From Stagnimonas sp. (GTDB taxonomy: Bacteria; Pseudomonadota; Gammaproteobacteria; Nevskiales; Nevskiaceae), in assembly GCA_030696045.1 (NCBI GenBank), contig JAUYNO010000104.1:1-64000 (forward strand): 64,000 nt of DNA. Reading direction: 5' to 3'. Positions within the stretch are counted from its first letter, which is position 1, and each line of letters begins with the position of its first letter. This document shows, piece by piece, positions 12,451 through 21,036 of the stretch. The translations under genes were made by a program, and so were the position numbers. A model generated the notes under the pieces. The model was not told where the DNA came from. It saw nothing but the letters and a program-made list of their open reading frames with translations, and searched no databases.

Positions 12451-13782
12451 ATGTTCCGCAGCTCTGCCCGCAAGCTCGAACCGGCCGCTGTCCAGTTGCC
12501 GCCGCCCTACCTGAGCGTGCACGCGCCGGAGTTCTATCGGCAGGATCCGGCCCTGGTGCCGGGCCTCGATCAGCTGTTGCCGCCAGGTGGTCGTTGCGAG
12601 TTCGCCTTTGGTGGCGGCAGCGAGGGCCGGGACCCTGCGGCGACGGTGGCGCCCGCCTCGGCGCAGTTCGTGCTGAGCCTGTTCAACGAGCCGGAGCAGA
12701 TCGACGCCATCGCCGACCGGGTGCTGGCGGCGCGCGCGGCGGGGGGCATCAATACCCTGGTGGTGGCGGTCAATGCCCGCCAGCTGGCCGGGCTCGGACG
12801 CTGGCTGGAGCGGCGCAGTGCTGCCGGCAAGCTGGCCGGCACCCGCCTGCTGCTGGCGCACGATGTCGCCGACGCCTTGCAGCAGCTGCCCCAGCGCCTG
12901 CAGCCGGTGGTCGAGGACAACCTGATCCGCATGCCGATCTCCTCCGAGGTCGAGAATTCCGCCTACCGCAGCTTCTACGTCTTCAGCCCGCAGTTGCAGA
13001 CCCTGGTGGCGCGCATCCGCGCCTACGCCAAGAACGGCGTCAGCCGTGCCTACCTGCTGGGCGGCCCGGGCAGCGGCAAGACCTCGCTGGCGTACTACTA
13101 CCATCTGATCCGTGGCAAGGGCCGCTTCGTGTCGGTCAACCTGGCGGCCGAGAACACCGGCGACAAGGCCTCGATCAAGTCCCTGCTCTGCGGTCACCTG
13201 TCGGGGTCCTTTCCCGGCGCCGGCGCGCGTACCGGTGCCTTCACCGTCGCGCGGGACGGCGTCTGCTTCCTCGACGAGGCGCAGGGCATCAACGGCGCGG
13301 TGATGGAGACCCTGATGGAGGCGCTGGACAACGGTCAGTACCTGCCGCTGGGCGCGTCCGCCAAGCAACCGCTGGACTGCGCCCTGCTGTTCGCCACCAA
13401 CCGCAGCTGGGAGACCCTGCGCAACTCGGTGAACATTGACGAATTTACCCGCCTGGGCGCGGCGACCCTGTCAGTGCCGGAGCTGCACAAGCGCGAGGAG
13501 GACATGATCGCGGTGGTCGCCGCCACTCTCTGCCGCCTGGGCGCGCGCTGCACCACCTGGCAGCCGGCGCAGGGCTTGACCGAAGGCGCCTGGCAGGTGG
13601 TGCGCGAATGCCGCTGGCACGGCAATGTGCGCGCCCTGAACCGGGTGCTGGAGGCGGCCTTCGTCGATGCCGCCGTGCGCGGCGATGGCAGCGCCTTGCT
13701 CGATATCCAGGACATCCGCGCCGGCATCGCGCTGTGGGAACCGCCGGATCACCACAGCCACGCGATCTACTCCTCCAACTGA
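12451..13782 (+). CDS. AAA+ ATPase related to sigma-54 activators, no DNA-binding domain
   Basis: 443 residues with a near-perfect AAGGAGG ribosome site ahead of ATG 12451. Residues 1-175 are an unrecognised N-terminal domain. An AAA+ module follows: Walker A GGPGSGKTS (204-212), GSFPGA (252-257) where sigma-54 activators have GAFTGA, Walker B VCFLDEAQ (271-278), sensor I ATNRSW (315-320) and sensor II WHGNVRAL (389-396). There is no C-terminal Fis-type helix-turn-helix; the chain ends ~45 residues after sensor II. The fold class is clear. Activation of sigma-54 is unlikely because the essential loop Thr is Pro. Confidence 0.8.
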   Translation: MFRSSARKLEPAAVQLPPPYLSVHAPEFYRQDPALVPGLDQLLPPGGRCEFAFGGGSEGRDPAATVAPASAQFVLSLFNEPEQIDAIADRVLAARAAGGINTLVVAVNARQLAGLGRWLERRSAAGKLAGTRLLLAHDVADALQQLPQRLQPVVEDNLIRMPISSEVENSAYRSFYVFSPQLQTLVARIRAYAKNGVSRAYLLGGPGSGKTSLAYYYHLIRGKGRFVSVNLAAENTGDKASIKSLLCGHLSGSFPGAGARTGAFTVARDGVCFLDEAQGINGAVMETLMEALDNGQYLPLGASAKQPLDCALLFATNRSWETLRNSVNIDEFTRLGAATLSVPELHKREEDMIAVVAATLCRLGARCTTWQPAQGLTEGAWQVVRECRWHGNVRALNRVLEAAFVDAAVRGDGSALLDIQDIRAGIALWEPPDHHSHAIYSSN

Positions 13783-13803
13783 GGCGGCGCGCGGCCCGCT
13801 GCT

Positions 13804-16800
13804 TCAGTGCGCCGGACGATTCCGGCGCAGCAGGGCAGCCAGGGCCAGGCCGAGCAACAGCAGTCCGCCGGGATTGCCGCCGTAGCGGCCTTCCGCCGAG
13901 CGGCCCGGTTCGCCGGGCGGCGTGGTCGGCGGCGGCGTGACCGGTGGCGGATCCACGGGCGGCGGGGTGCTGGCCTTGCTGACGCTGATCGGCACCCGGG
14001 CGACGTTGCTGCTGCTCAGGCCGCGGGCGTCCTTCACCGTCAGGGTCGCGTTGTAGAAGCCTTCCTGGGTATAGGTATGGCTGAAGCCGGGCGCGCTCTG
14101 GGTCTTGGGCGCGCTGCCATCGCCGAAGTCGAGGCTGTACTCGACCACCGCATCCTCGGCGTCGCTGCTGCCGGCCGCGTCGAAACTGACCGCCAGCGGC
14201 GCGGTGCCGCTGGTCGGGGTGGCGACCAGCCGGGCCAGTGGCTCGGTATTGGGCGCGCAGAAATTCAGCGGGGCGGTGGTGTACTCGGCGTCACCGGCGA
14301 GTGCGTCCGGCATGTTGTCCGGGGTCACGCCCGGCGGCAGCGAGATGCGGCTCAGGAAGCTGCGCAACTTCTGGCTGCCGGCGCCGTCGCGGCTCAGGCC
14401 CAGCTGTTCCGCCGGCACCATGAAGGTGATCAGGCCGTTGTCGACGCCGCTGCCGACGTAGCCGCTGCCGTTGCCGGACAGGCTGAGCACCGCGCGGCTG
14501 GCAGCGGTGACACCGTCAGCCGTGGGCTGCAGCAAGCGGAACACCGGCGTTTGCGGGGTGGCACTGCTGGACACCGAGGGATCGGTCGTCATCTGCAGGG
14601 TGTAGAACTTGTTCTCGGCAGCGTAGGCGCTGCCGGGATTGCTGCAGGGGAAGGCCGGCGAGCAGAAGCTGAGCGGCCAGGTGGCGACCGGCAATGGCGC
14701 CGCCATGCTCTGCATGCGCAGGTGGAAATGCAGCTGGTAGTCGCCGCTGTCGAGGTAGGGCTGTGACAGGCTCAGCTTGCGGATGTCGAGCTGGCCGACG
14801 GTGGCCTGGCCGGTGGGGGTGATGAGATCCCCGGCCGCATCGGCCAGCAGGCTGGCGCCCGGCAGCAGACAGATGTTCTCCGCGACCGGTGGCGCTGCCA
14901 GCGGCAGTTCGATTTCGTTGGAAGCGATGCCCTCGCCCGAGGCATTGAGCGCGGTGACGCGGTAGTAGTAGCGCGGCACGGCGATATCGGCGCCGAGATC
15001 ATTGAAGGCGGGTGTGCCGTCGGTGCTGCCGACCAGGTTGGCCTCGCTGGTGGCCACGGCCGGACTGCTGCTGCGATAGACCTTGTAGCCGCTGATCGCG
15101 GCGCCGCCGTTCTCGGGCGCCTTCCAGCTCAGCTGGGTGCGCTCCTCGGTGCGGCTGCCGGCCAGGCAGGCGTCGGCCGGCGCGCGCGGCTCTGGCTGGT
15201 CCTGCTCGGCGTAGAGCGGCTTGCCGCCGATCTGCCGGACGATCTTGGGGAAGGCGGCGAAAGGGTTCTGGGTCGGATCGATATCGCAGCCGCCCATGCA
15301 GCCGTCGGCGTAGCCGTACAACGGGTAGCCGTTCTCGTCGATGGTGATTTCGTTGAAGTCCAGCAGGTTGCGGTTGGTGTTGCTGCCGCCGGAATTCCAG
15401 ATGCCGCCGACGCCCTGCACGGTGTCGTTGGGCGTGGCGTTGACCGTGACCCAGGTCCGGCCACCGTCGTAGGTGGTCGAGAAGTAGACGTGCCAGCTGC
15501 CGGGGAAGTCCATCGCGACCGGATTGCCCTCGGTGGTGGTGCCGACATAGGCGCAGGTGGCGCGGTCGGGGTCGCCGGCGATCATGTGGGTGAACATCAC
15601 GTGCTTGATGCCCATGTCCTCGCCGACTTCGACCGAGGGTTCCCAGGTCCGGCCCTTGTCCTTGGTCACCGAGATCACCGCGCGGCCAGGGCCCTTGGAG
15701 TGGCAGAAATAGCCGGTGTTGTCGGTGGCCCAGGCCATCGAGGGGTCGCGGATCGAAGGCACCGAGTCCGGTACTTTGCGGATGGCCCAGGTGGTGCCGG
15801 CGTCCTCGCTGACGGTGACGGCGACATTGGTGCCGCAAGCCTTGCTGGGCACCGAGACGGTGCCGTCCGGCGCGACGCGTACGTGGCCGTGGATGCCGGC
15901 GCAGTCGGCGATGCTGTAGATCGGCACCGGCTGGTTGAACGTCAGGCCGCCGTTGTCGGAACGGGCGCAGGAGGCGAAGGCGATGTCCTGGCCGCAGTAG
16001 TAGAAGGCGTTCGGATACAGCGGGGTCGGGAACAGCGGCGCCAGGCTGGCCGGGTAGGGGCCGGCGGCGATGGTCTGGTGGTCGGTGGCAGCCAGCGGCG
16101 GCCCGCCCTGGTTGGGCGTCCAGCTTTCGCCGCCGTCGTCGGAATAGCTCATCGAGCTGTTGACGCCGACCAGCTGGCCGACCCAGACGCGCGCGGTGTG
16201 ATGGCCCTTCACCAGCGAGTCGGCGACCGCGATCGGATCGAGCGAGGCGGTGTTGGTGATCGGTGCCGAGCGGTCCTCCCAGCTGCCGTCGCAGGCCTTG
16301 GGCAGGGCCGGCTCCAGGTCCTGCGGAAACTTCAGCCAGAGCGTGCGCAGGCCGGACAGTATGAAGGCCAGCTTGGAGTCCGGGCTGTAGCCGATCGAGG
16401 GCTCGCCCTGGTTGCCGTCGAGCGCGGCCGGCGGGATGTACTGCTGATAGCGCGGAATGCCGGGACCGACCGGATTCGGCCGCAGGCCCTCGCCACTGCC
16501 ATCCACTAGCAGTACCTGACCCTGGATCACGCTGTTGGTGGGCGAGGGCGGGGCGATGCTGAGTTGCAGGTGGCGGGTGCCGGCGCCGGCCGGGAGGTAG
16601 AGCGTCTGGAAGCCGAGGTCGCTGCTGGTGGTCACGCCCTCGGCGACGGCGCCGGTATCGAGGTCGTTGACCGTGAAGCTGAACAGATCGGCGCGACCGG
16701 TCCAGGCCAGCCCGATGCGGATGAAGGCGCCGGGTGCGGTGCTGGCGTAGTCCGCTGGCAGCTCGGCGGTGAAGGTGTAGGTGTCGCAGTTGCTGGCGCT

Positions 16801-16956
16801 GTCGCAGAACAGGCCGGCGACGCCGGTGGCGTTGAGGTAGGGGCCGGCGCTGAAGTCCGCCTTCGGCATTGCCGGGGACACCGTGCCACTCTCGGGCGTG
16901 GCCGCGTGGGCCGGAACCAGGAACAGGGCGGCGAAGACGGCGAGCAGCGTTTTCAT
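13804..16956 (-). CDS. Secreted BNR/sialidase-like protein with FnIII, PKD and GlyGly-CTERM-like tail
   Basis: 1050 residues. Signal peptide ends AHA. Next come a pre-peptidase-like beta domain (about 30-155), a large BNR/exo-sialidase-like propeller (about 165-590, repeated S-x-D-x-G-x-T-W Asp boxes such as SYSDDGGESWTP and TTYDGGRTWV), a fibronectin III domain (about 600-695), a beta-rich region, a PKD domain (about 905-990, FDAAGSSDAED...DFGDGS), a Pro-rich linker and a C-terminal GGNPGGLLLLG helix ending in RRNR. That tail resembles a GlyGly-CTERM sorting signal, processed by rhombosortase after type II secretion. The enzymatic target is not evident; it may bind or cut surface glycans. 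Confidence 0.82.
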   Translation of the reverse strand: MKTLLAVFAALFLVPAHAATPESGTVSPAMPKADFSAGPYLNATGVAGLFCDSASNCDTYTFTAELPADYASTAPGAFIRIGLAWTGRADLFSFTVNDLDTGAVAEGVTTSSDLGFQTLYLPAGAGTRHLQLSIAPPSPTNSVIQGQVLLVDGSGEGLRPNPVGPGIPRYQQYIPPAALDGNQGEPSIGYSPDSKLAFILSGLRTLWLKFPQDLEPALPKACDGSWEDRSAPITNTASLDPIAVADSLVKGHHTARVWVGQLVGVNSSMSYSDDGGESWTPNQGGPPLAATDHQTIAAGPYPASLAPLFPTPLYPNAFYYCGQDIAFASCARSDNGGLTFNQPVPIYSIADCAGIHGHVRVAPDGTVSVPSKACGTNVAVTVSEDAGTTWAIRKVPDSVPSIRDPSMAWATDNTGYFCHSKGPGRAVISVTKDKGRTWEPSVEVGEDMGIKHVMFTHMIAGDPDRATCAYVGTTTEGNPVAMDFPGSWHVYFSTTYDGGRTWVTVNATPNDTVQGVGGIWNSGGSNTNRNLLDFNEITIDENGYPLYGYADGCMGGCDIDPTQNPFAAFPKIVRQIGGKPLYAEQDQPEPRAPADACLAGSRTEERTQLSWKAPENGGAAISGYKVYRSSSPAVATSEANLVGSTDGTPAFNDLGADIAVPRYYYRVTALNASGEGIASNEIELPLAAPPVAENICLLPGASLLADAAGDLITPTGQATVGQLDIRKLSLSQPYLDSGDYQLHFHLRMQSMAAPLPVATWPLSFCSPAFPCSNPGSAYAAENKFYTLQMTTDPSVSSSATPQTPVFRLLQPTADGVTAASRAVLSLSGNGSGYVGSGVDNGLITFMVPAEQLGLSRDGAGSQKLRSFLSRISLPPGVTPDNMPDALAGDAEYTTAPLNFCAPNTEPLARLVATPTSGTAPLAVSFDAAGSSDAEDAVVEYSLDFGDGSAPKTQSAPGFSHTYTQEGFYNATLTVKDARGLSSSNVARVPISVSKASTPPPVDPPPVTPPPTTPPGEPGRSAEGRYGGNPGGLLLLGLALAALLRRNRPAH

Positions 16957-17108
16957 GGGGCGTCAGCGACTGGGCGGGGCAGCGGCTGCGCGCAAGGGGC
17001 AGCGGGAGGGAAAACCCAAGATCAAGTTTTCGTCAATGGGCAACGCGGGCGCAGCGCGGGCGTTGACGAATCGCCGATAATTCCGCCCCCCGCAGCCGCC
17101 GCCCCGCC

Positions 17109-18641
17109 ATGAGCACCATCCGCCAGGACGACTTCATCCAGTCCATCGCCGACGCCTTCCAGTACATCAGCTACTACCACCCGCTGGACTACATCCAGGC
17201 GCTGGGCGAGGCCTATGAGCGCGAGGAATCGCCGGCGGCGAAGGACGCCATCGCCCAGATCCTCACCAACTCGCGCATGTGCGCCGAGGGCAAGCGGCCG
17301 ATCTGCCAGGACACCGGCATCTGCGTGGTGTTCCTGAAGGTCGGCATGAACGTGCGCTGGGACGCGACCCTGAGCGTGCAGGAGATGGTCAACGAGGGCG
17401 TGCGCCGCGCCTATCTCAACCCCGAGAACAAGCTGCGCGCCTCGGTGCTGGCCGACCCGGCCGGCAAGCGCACCAACACCAAGGACAACACCCCGGCGGT
17501 GATCCACTACGAGATCGTCCCCGGCGATCACGTCGAGGTGACCTGTGCTGCCAAGGGTGGCGGCAGCGAGAACAAGTCGAAGCTGGTCTGCCTCAACCCC
17601 AGCGACTCCATCGTCGATTGGGTGCTGAAGACGGTGCCGACCATGGGCGCCGGCTGGTGCCCGCCTGGCATCCTCGGCATCGGCATCGGCGGCACGCCGG
17701 AGAAGGCGGCGGTGATGGCCAAGGAAGCCATCATGGCGCCCGTGGACATCCACCTCGTCAAGGCCAAGAAGGCGCGCGGCGAAGCGCTTACCAAGGTCGA
17801 GGAACTGCGCCTGGAGCTACTGGAGAAGGTCAACGCGCTGGGCATTGGCGCCCAGGGCCTGGGCGGCCTCACCACCGTGCTCGATGTGAAGATCATCGAC
17901 TACCCGACCCACGCCGCCAGCCTGCCGGTGGCCATGATCCCCAACTGCGCCGCCACCCGCCACGTGCACTTCGAGCTGGACGGCAGCGGCCCGGTGAAGC
18001 TGGAAGCACCGCGTCTGGAAGACTGGCCCCAGGTGACCTGGGCGGCCGACACCAAGACCTCCACCCGGGTGAACCTCGACACGCTGACCCGCGAGGAAGT
18101 CGCCAGCTGGAAGCCCGGCCAGACCCTGCTGCTGAACGGCAAGATGCTCACCGGCCGCGATGCCGCCCACAAGCGCATCCAGGACATGCTCGCCCGGGGC
18201 GAGAAACTGCCGGTCGATTTCACCAACCGCGTCATCTACTACGTCGGTCCGGTTGACCCGGTGCGTGACGAGGCGGTGGGCCCGGCCGGCCCGACCACCG
18301 CGACCCGCATGGACGGCTTTACCGAAATGATGCTGGCCAAGACCGGCCTGATCGCGATGATTGGCAAGGCCGAGCGCGGCCCGGTCGCGATCGAGGCGAT
18401 CAAGAAGCACCAGAGTGCCTACCTGATGGCGGTCGGTGGCGCGGCTTATCTGGTCTCGAAGGCGATCAAGTCGGCCAAGGTGCTGGGCTTCGAGGACATC
18501 GGCATGGAAGCCATCTACGAATTCGACGTGGTGGACATGCCGGTGACGGTGGCGGTCGATGCCCAGGGAACTTCCGTGCACGAGACCGGGCCGAAGCAAT
18601 GGCAGGGCAAGTTCGCGGGCATTCCCGTGGTCGCAGCCTGA
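17109..18641 (+). CDS. fumA: Fumarate hydratase, class I (4Fe-4S)
   Basis: Iron-sulfur fumarase of the TCA cycle. 510 residues with the three cluster cysteines at about C66 (ICQDTG), C184 (GWCPPG) and C280 (IPNCAATRH); their spacing matches characterised class I enzymes. KGGGSENKS and the C-terminal half with PVDPVRDEAVGPAGPTTATRMD complete the family pattern. ATG at 17109 follows a short C-rich leader. It is followed at 28 bases by dsbB. Family certain; fumA versus fumB naming is conventional. Confidence 0.95.
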   Translation: MSTIRQDDFIQSIADAFQYISYYHPLDYIQALGEAYEREESPAAKDAIAQILTNSRMCAEGKRPICQDTGICVVFLKVGMNVRWDATLSVQEMVNEGVRRAYLNPENKLRASVLADPAGKRTNTKDNTPAVIHYEIVPGDHVEVTCAAKGGGSENKSKLVCLNPSDSIVDWVLKTVPTMGAGWCPPGILGIGIGGTPEKAAVMAKEAIMAPVDIHLVKAKKARGEALTKVEELRLELLEKVNALGIGAQGLGGLTTVLDVKIIDYPTHAASLPVAMIPNCAATRHVHFELDGSGPVKLEAPRLEDWPQVTWAADTKTSTRVNLDTLTREEVASWKPGQTLLLNGKMLTGRDAAHKRIQDMLARGEKLPVDFTNRVIYYVGPVDPVRDEAVGPAGPTTATRMDGFTEMMLAKTGLIAMIGKAERGPVAIEAIKKHQSAYLMAVGGAAYLVSKAIKSAKVLGFEDIGMEAIYEFDVVDMPVTVAVDAQGTSVHETGPKQWQGKFAGIPVVAA

Positions 18642-18669
18642 TCCACCCCCTCCTCCACCCAGGGAACCC

Positions 18670-19182
18670 ATGAAGGCTCTGCTCAGCTATCGCGGTCTCA
18701 ACTTCCTCGGCTTCGCCGCTTGCATGGCGGGCCTGCTGATCGCGATCCTGTTCTTTCAGAAAGCACTCGGGCTGGAACCCTGCCCGATGTGCATCTTCCA
18801 GCGCGTTGCCATGCTGGCGACTGCGGCGGTGTTCCTGATCGCCGCCCTGCACGGACCGAAGGCCGGCGGGCGCTGGGTCTACAGCGGACTGGCGACCCTG
18901 ACCGCTGGCATCGGTGCCGGCATCGCCTGGCGCCACGTCTGGCTGCAGGGCCTGCCGGAAGACCAACGCCCGGCCTGCGGCCCGACGCTGAACTACCTGA
19001 TGGACATGATGCCGCTGCAGGACGTGGTCACCACCATCCTCAAGGGCGATGGCAACTGCGCCAAGATCGACTGGACCTTCCTCGGCCAGAGCCTGCCGTT
19101 CTGGACCCTGGTGGCCTTCGCCGGCTTCATCGCCTGGGCGCTGCTGACGCCGGTGCTGGCGGCGCGCCTGCAGGTGCGCTGA
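18670..19182 (+). CDS. dsbB: Disulfide bond formation protein B
   Basis: Inner-membrane quinone-linked oxidase that reoxidises DsbA. 170 residues, four membrane helices. The first periplasmic loop carries CPMC (C38, C41) and the second holds a Cys pair (PACGPT and GNCAKI), the redox relay of DsbB. ATG at 18670 is preceded by AGGGAA. It lies close behind the class I fumarase and converges on the lipoprotein gene at 19190-19606 with a 7-base gap. Confidence 0.94.
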   Translation: MKALLSYRGLNFLGFAACMAGLLIAILFFQKALGLEPCPMCIFQRVAMLATAAVFLIAALHGPKAGGRWVYSGLATLTAGIGAGIAWRHVWLQGLPEDQRPACGPTLNYLMDMMPLQDVVTTILKGDGNCAKIDWTFLGQSLPFWTLVAFAGFIAWALLTPVLAARLQVR

Positions 19183-19189
19183 AACGCTC

Positions 19190-19606
19190 TTACTTCGCCG
19201 CCTGCTCGATGGCGGTGACGAGGCCGGCTTCGAAGCTCACTCTCAGCTTGTCCTCGGCGTTGCCGCCACCCGTGCCGATGCCGATCCCGCCGCCGACACT
19301 GGTCGAGCCGCCGCTGAAGGTGCCCAGCCCGAAGCTGAGTCCGGGCTTGAAGTCGCGGTAGGCCCAGACTTCCGACTCGCCCTTTTCGGTCTGCCGCGAG
19401 TAGCTGTCGCTGGGCTCGCCCAGGGCCATGCGAACCTGCTCGGGCGTAAAGCCGATGCCGATCTGGCCGGCGCGGATCTTTTGCTGGACCTCGGTGGGAT
19501 AGCTGTCGAATACCGATTGCTGGCTGCTGATGCGGGAGGCGGGCGTGGCGCAGGCGGCCAGGCCGAGCGCCAGTAGCAGGGCAGTAGTTGCTTGGACAGG
19601 AGTCAT
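19190..19606 (-). CDS. Predicted lipoprotein
   Basis: 138 residues. ATG at 19606 has a CAAGGAAG ribosome site and gives a lipoprotein signal with lipobox LAAC. The mature part has a SmpA/BamE-like stretch (IGIGFTPEQVRMALGEPSD...EVWAYRD), a motif in small outer-membrane lipoproteins that describes a one-helix-plus-sheet fold. A Gly-rich section follows (FSGGSTSVGGGIGIGTGGG). An upstream in-frame start at 19651 would mask the signal peptide. Role unknown, probably envelope. Confidence 0.8.
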   Translation of the reverse strand: MTPVQATTALLLALGLAACATPASRISSQQSVFDSYPTEVQQKIRAGQIGIGFTPEQVRMALGEPSDSYSRQTEKGESEVWAYRDFKPGLSFGLGTFSGGSTSVGGGIGIGTGGGNAEDKLRVSFEAGLVTAIEQAAK

Positions 19607-19737
19607 GGCGCTTCCTTGCAGGGGGCTAGCCCTGCGACCCTGGATCGACACGGGAAGTTGCGGCCATTCGGTTCTCAGCTCCCCTGGCGCGGGGTACGCT
19701 GCACACTCTTCAGCCCGCCTACACCCCGAACGCCGCC

Positions 19738-20223
19738 ATGAGCACTGCCACCACTGATCTCTCCGACGCCCACCCCGAAGCCCAGGTCGCCGAACCCCTG
19801 TTCGCCGACTACGGCGGCCGGCTCGATTTCTTCGGCCCGATCAAGACCCTCAAGGTGTTCGAGGACAACGCCCTGGTGCGCGCCACCCTGGAAACTCCGG
19901 GCGAGGGCCGGGTGCTGGTGGTGGACGGCGGCGGCTCCACCCGCTGCGCCCTGGTCGGCGGCCTCTTGGGGCAACTGGCGGTCAAGAACAAATGGGCCGG
20001 CGTGGTGGTGTACGGCTACATCCGCGACGCCGCCGAGATCAGCGAACAGGACTTCGGCTGCAAAGCCCTGGGCACCCATCCGCGCAAGAGCGAGAAGGGG
20101 CTGCATTCGGGCCATGTCGACAAGGTCGTGAACTTCGCGAACGTGACATTCAAGCCCGGCGCCTGGCTCTATGCCGACCTGGACGGCATCGTGGTTTCCG
20201 ACGGCGCGATCCACAAGAAATAG
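19738..20223 (+). CDS. rraA: RraA-family protein (RNase E regulator / HMG aldolase-like)
   Basis: 161 residues. RVLVVDGGGSTRCALVGG and WAGVVVYGYIRDA are typical of RraA, a trimeric protein that inhibits RNase E in E. coli; related proteins are oxo-acid aldolases. The Arg-Asp pair of YIRDA is also seen in aldolases, so activity cannot be decided. Its last 101 bases recur at 22571-22671 at 91/101 identity. Directly downstream is a REPIN-like inverted repeat. Confidence 0.9.
   Translation: MSTATTDLSDAHPEAQVAEPLFADYGGRLDFFGPIKTLKVFEDNALVRATLETPGEGRVLVVDGGGSTRCALVGGLLGQLAVKNKWAGVVVYGYIRDAAEISEQDFGCKALGTHPRKSEKGLHSGHVDKVVNFANVTFKPGAWLYADLDGIVVSDGAIHKK
20123..20223 (+). repeat. Direct repeat copy 1 (rraA 3' end)
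   Basis: The last 101 bases of rraA including its stop codon. I aligned it by eye with 22571-22671: same length, no gaps, 10 mismatches, five of them in the last seven codons. Confidence 0.9.
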
Positions 20224-20234
20224 CAGGCCTGGCC

Positions 20235-20299
20235 CCCGGATGGGATGAAATCCGGGGCATTCAGTGATCTGCGAAATCCCGGATTGCATCCCATCCGGG
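20235..20299. repeat. REPIN-like inverted repeat pair after rraA
   Basis: Two 22-base arms (20235-20256 and 20278-20299) are inverted copies with one mismatch, separated by 21 bases. Each arm is itself a hairpin with CCCGGAT and ATCCGGG stems. This is the arrangement of a REP doublet. It may also end rraA transcription. Confidence 0.75.
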
Positions 20300-20682
20300 A
20301 TGGTGCGTGCTGGCAGGGGCCACGAACATCACGCCGCTGCATCGCTACGCGAAGGCGCCTCGGGGCCGGGATCCGCGACGATAGGAAATGCCAAGCGGAC
20401 CCAGGCCGAAAATCAATTTCACTTGCCCAAGGCCTTGGGCACAGAGTGGCCGCAATCAGCTGCGCCAGGAGGGCAGGTGACGGAGGTTCACTTGCGGATC
20501 GCCCGGACCGCCTCGCATGCCACCACGGCATAGCACTTTGCTTGCGCTAGCAAGCCTAGGTCTTGCTGCCTCGATTCACGACTGAACGGCCATCAGACGC
20601 CAGCGACCAACGGCCTGATGGCGGGATTCGCATTGATGACGGCGCTCGATACCACGCCGGCCTGAGCTGCAAGGAGGGACCG
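20300..20682. other. Intergenic stretch without a supportable gene
   Basis: With the inverted repeat this makes 459 bases between rraA and the HTH gene. Short open frames exist, but none has a ribosome site or recognisable protein. The sequence is visibly richer in A/T than its surroundings. No tRNA, transposase remnant or clear promoter was found. An AAGGAGGGA ribosome site for the next gene ends the stretch. Confidence 0.6.
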
Positions 20683-20958
20683 ATGAACAGTCGTAGCCTC
20701 GAATACATCGTTGCACTGCACGAGACCGGCTCGCTGCACGCGGCCGCGCACCGCTGCCATGCGACCCCCGGCACGGTGAGCGCGCAGATTTCCCGGATGG
20801 AGTCCTACCTCGGGGTGCGCATCTTCGTGAGCCGATCAGACCCCGCCATTCCGACCGAGCAGGGCCTGCGGATCCTGCCCGAGATGTGCAAGGCGGTTGC
20901 GCAGCTGCGCGAAGTGCGAAGGGTGGCGATGAGGGAGCAGCAGTCGCTCGCGAGCTAG
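20683..20958 (+). CDS. Stand-alone LysR/OxyR-type helix-turn-helix protein
   Basis: 91 residues with a strong AAGGAGGGA ribosome site ahead of ATG 20683. The protein aligns along its length with the N-terminal winged HTH of LysR regulators, closest in style to OxyR: MNSRSLEYIVALHETGSLHAAA, then GTVSAQISRMESYLGVRIF and the linker helix. The co-inducer-binding domain is absent; a TAG stops the frame at 20956 and nothing downstream resembles the missing part. It could be a truncated regulator or a small DNA-binding protein. It lies 78 bases ahead of the peroxidase-like gene in the same direction. Confidence 0.75.
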   Translation: MNSRSLEYIVALHETGSLHAAAHRCHATPGTVSAQISRMESYLGVRIFVSRSDPAIPTEQGLRILPEMCKAVAQLREVRRVAMREQQSLAS

Positions 20959-21036
20959 CTTTTGAAAACTTCAAACGATGCAGGCCGGAACAGGGACTTA
21001 GCATGGCCGACGAGTCAACCCGCGGAGGAGCTAGCG

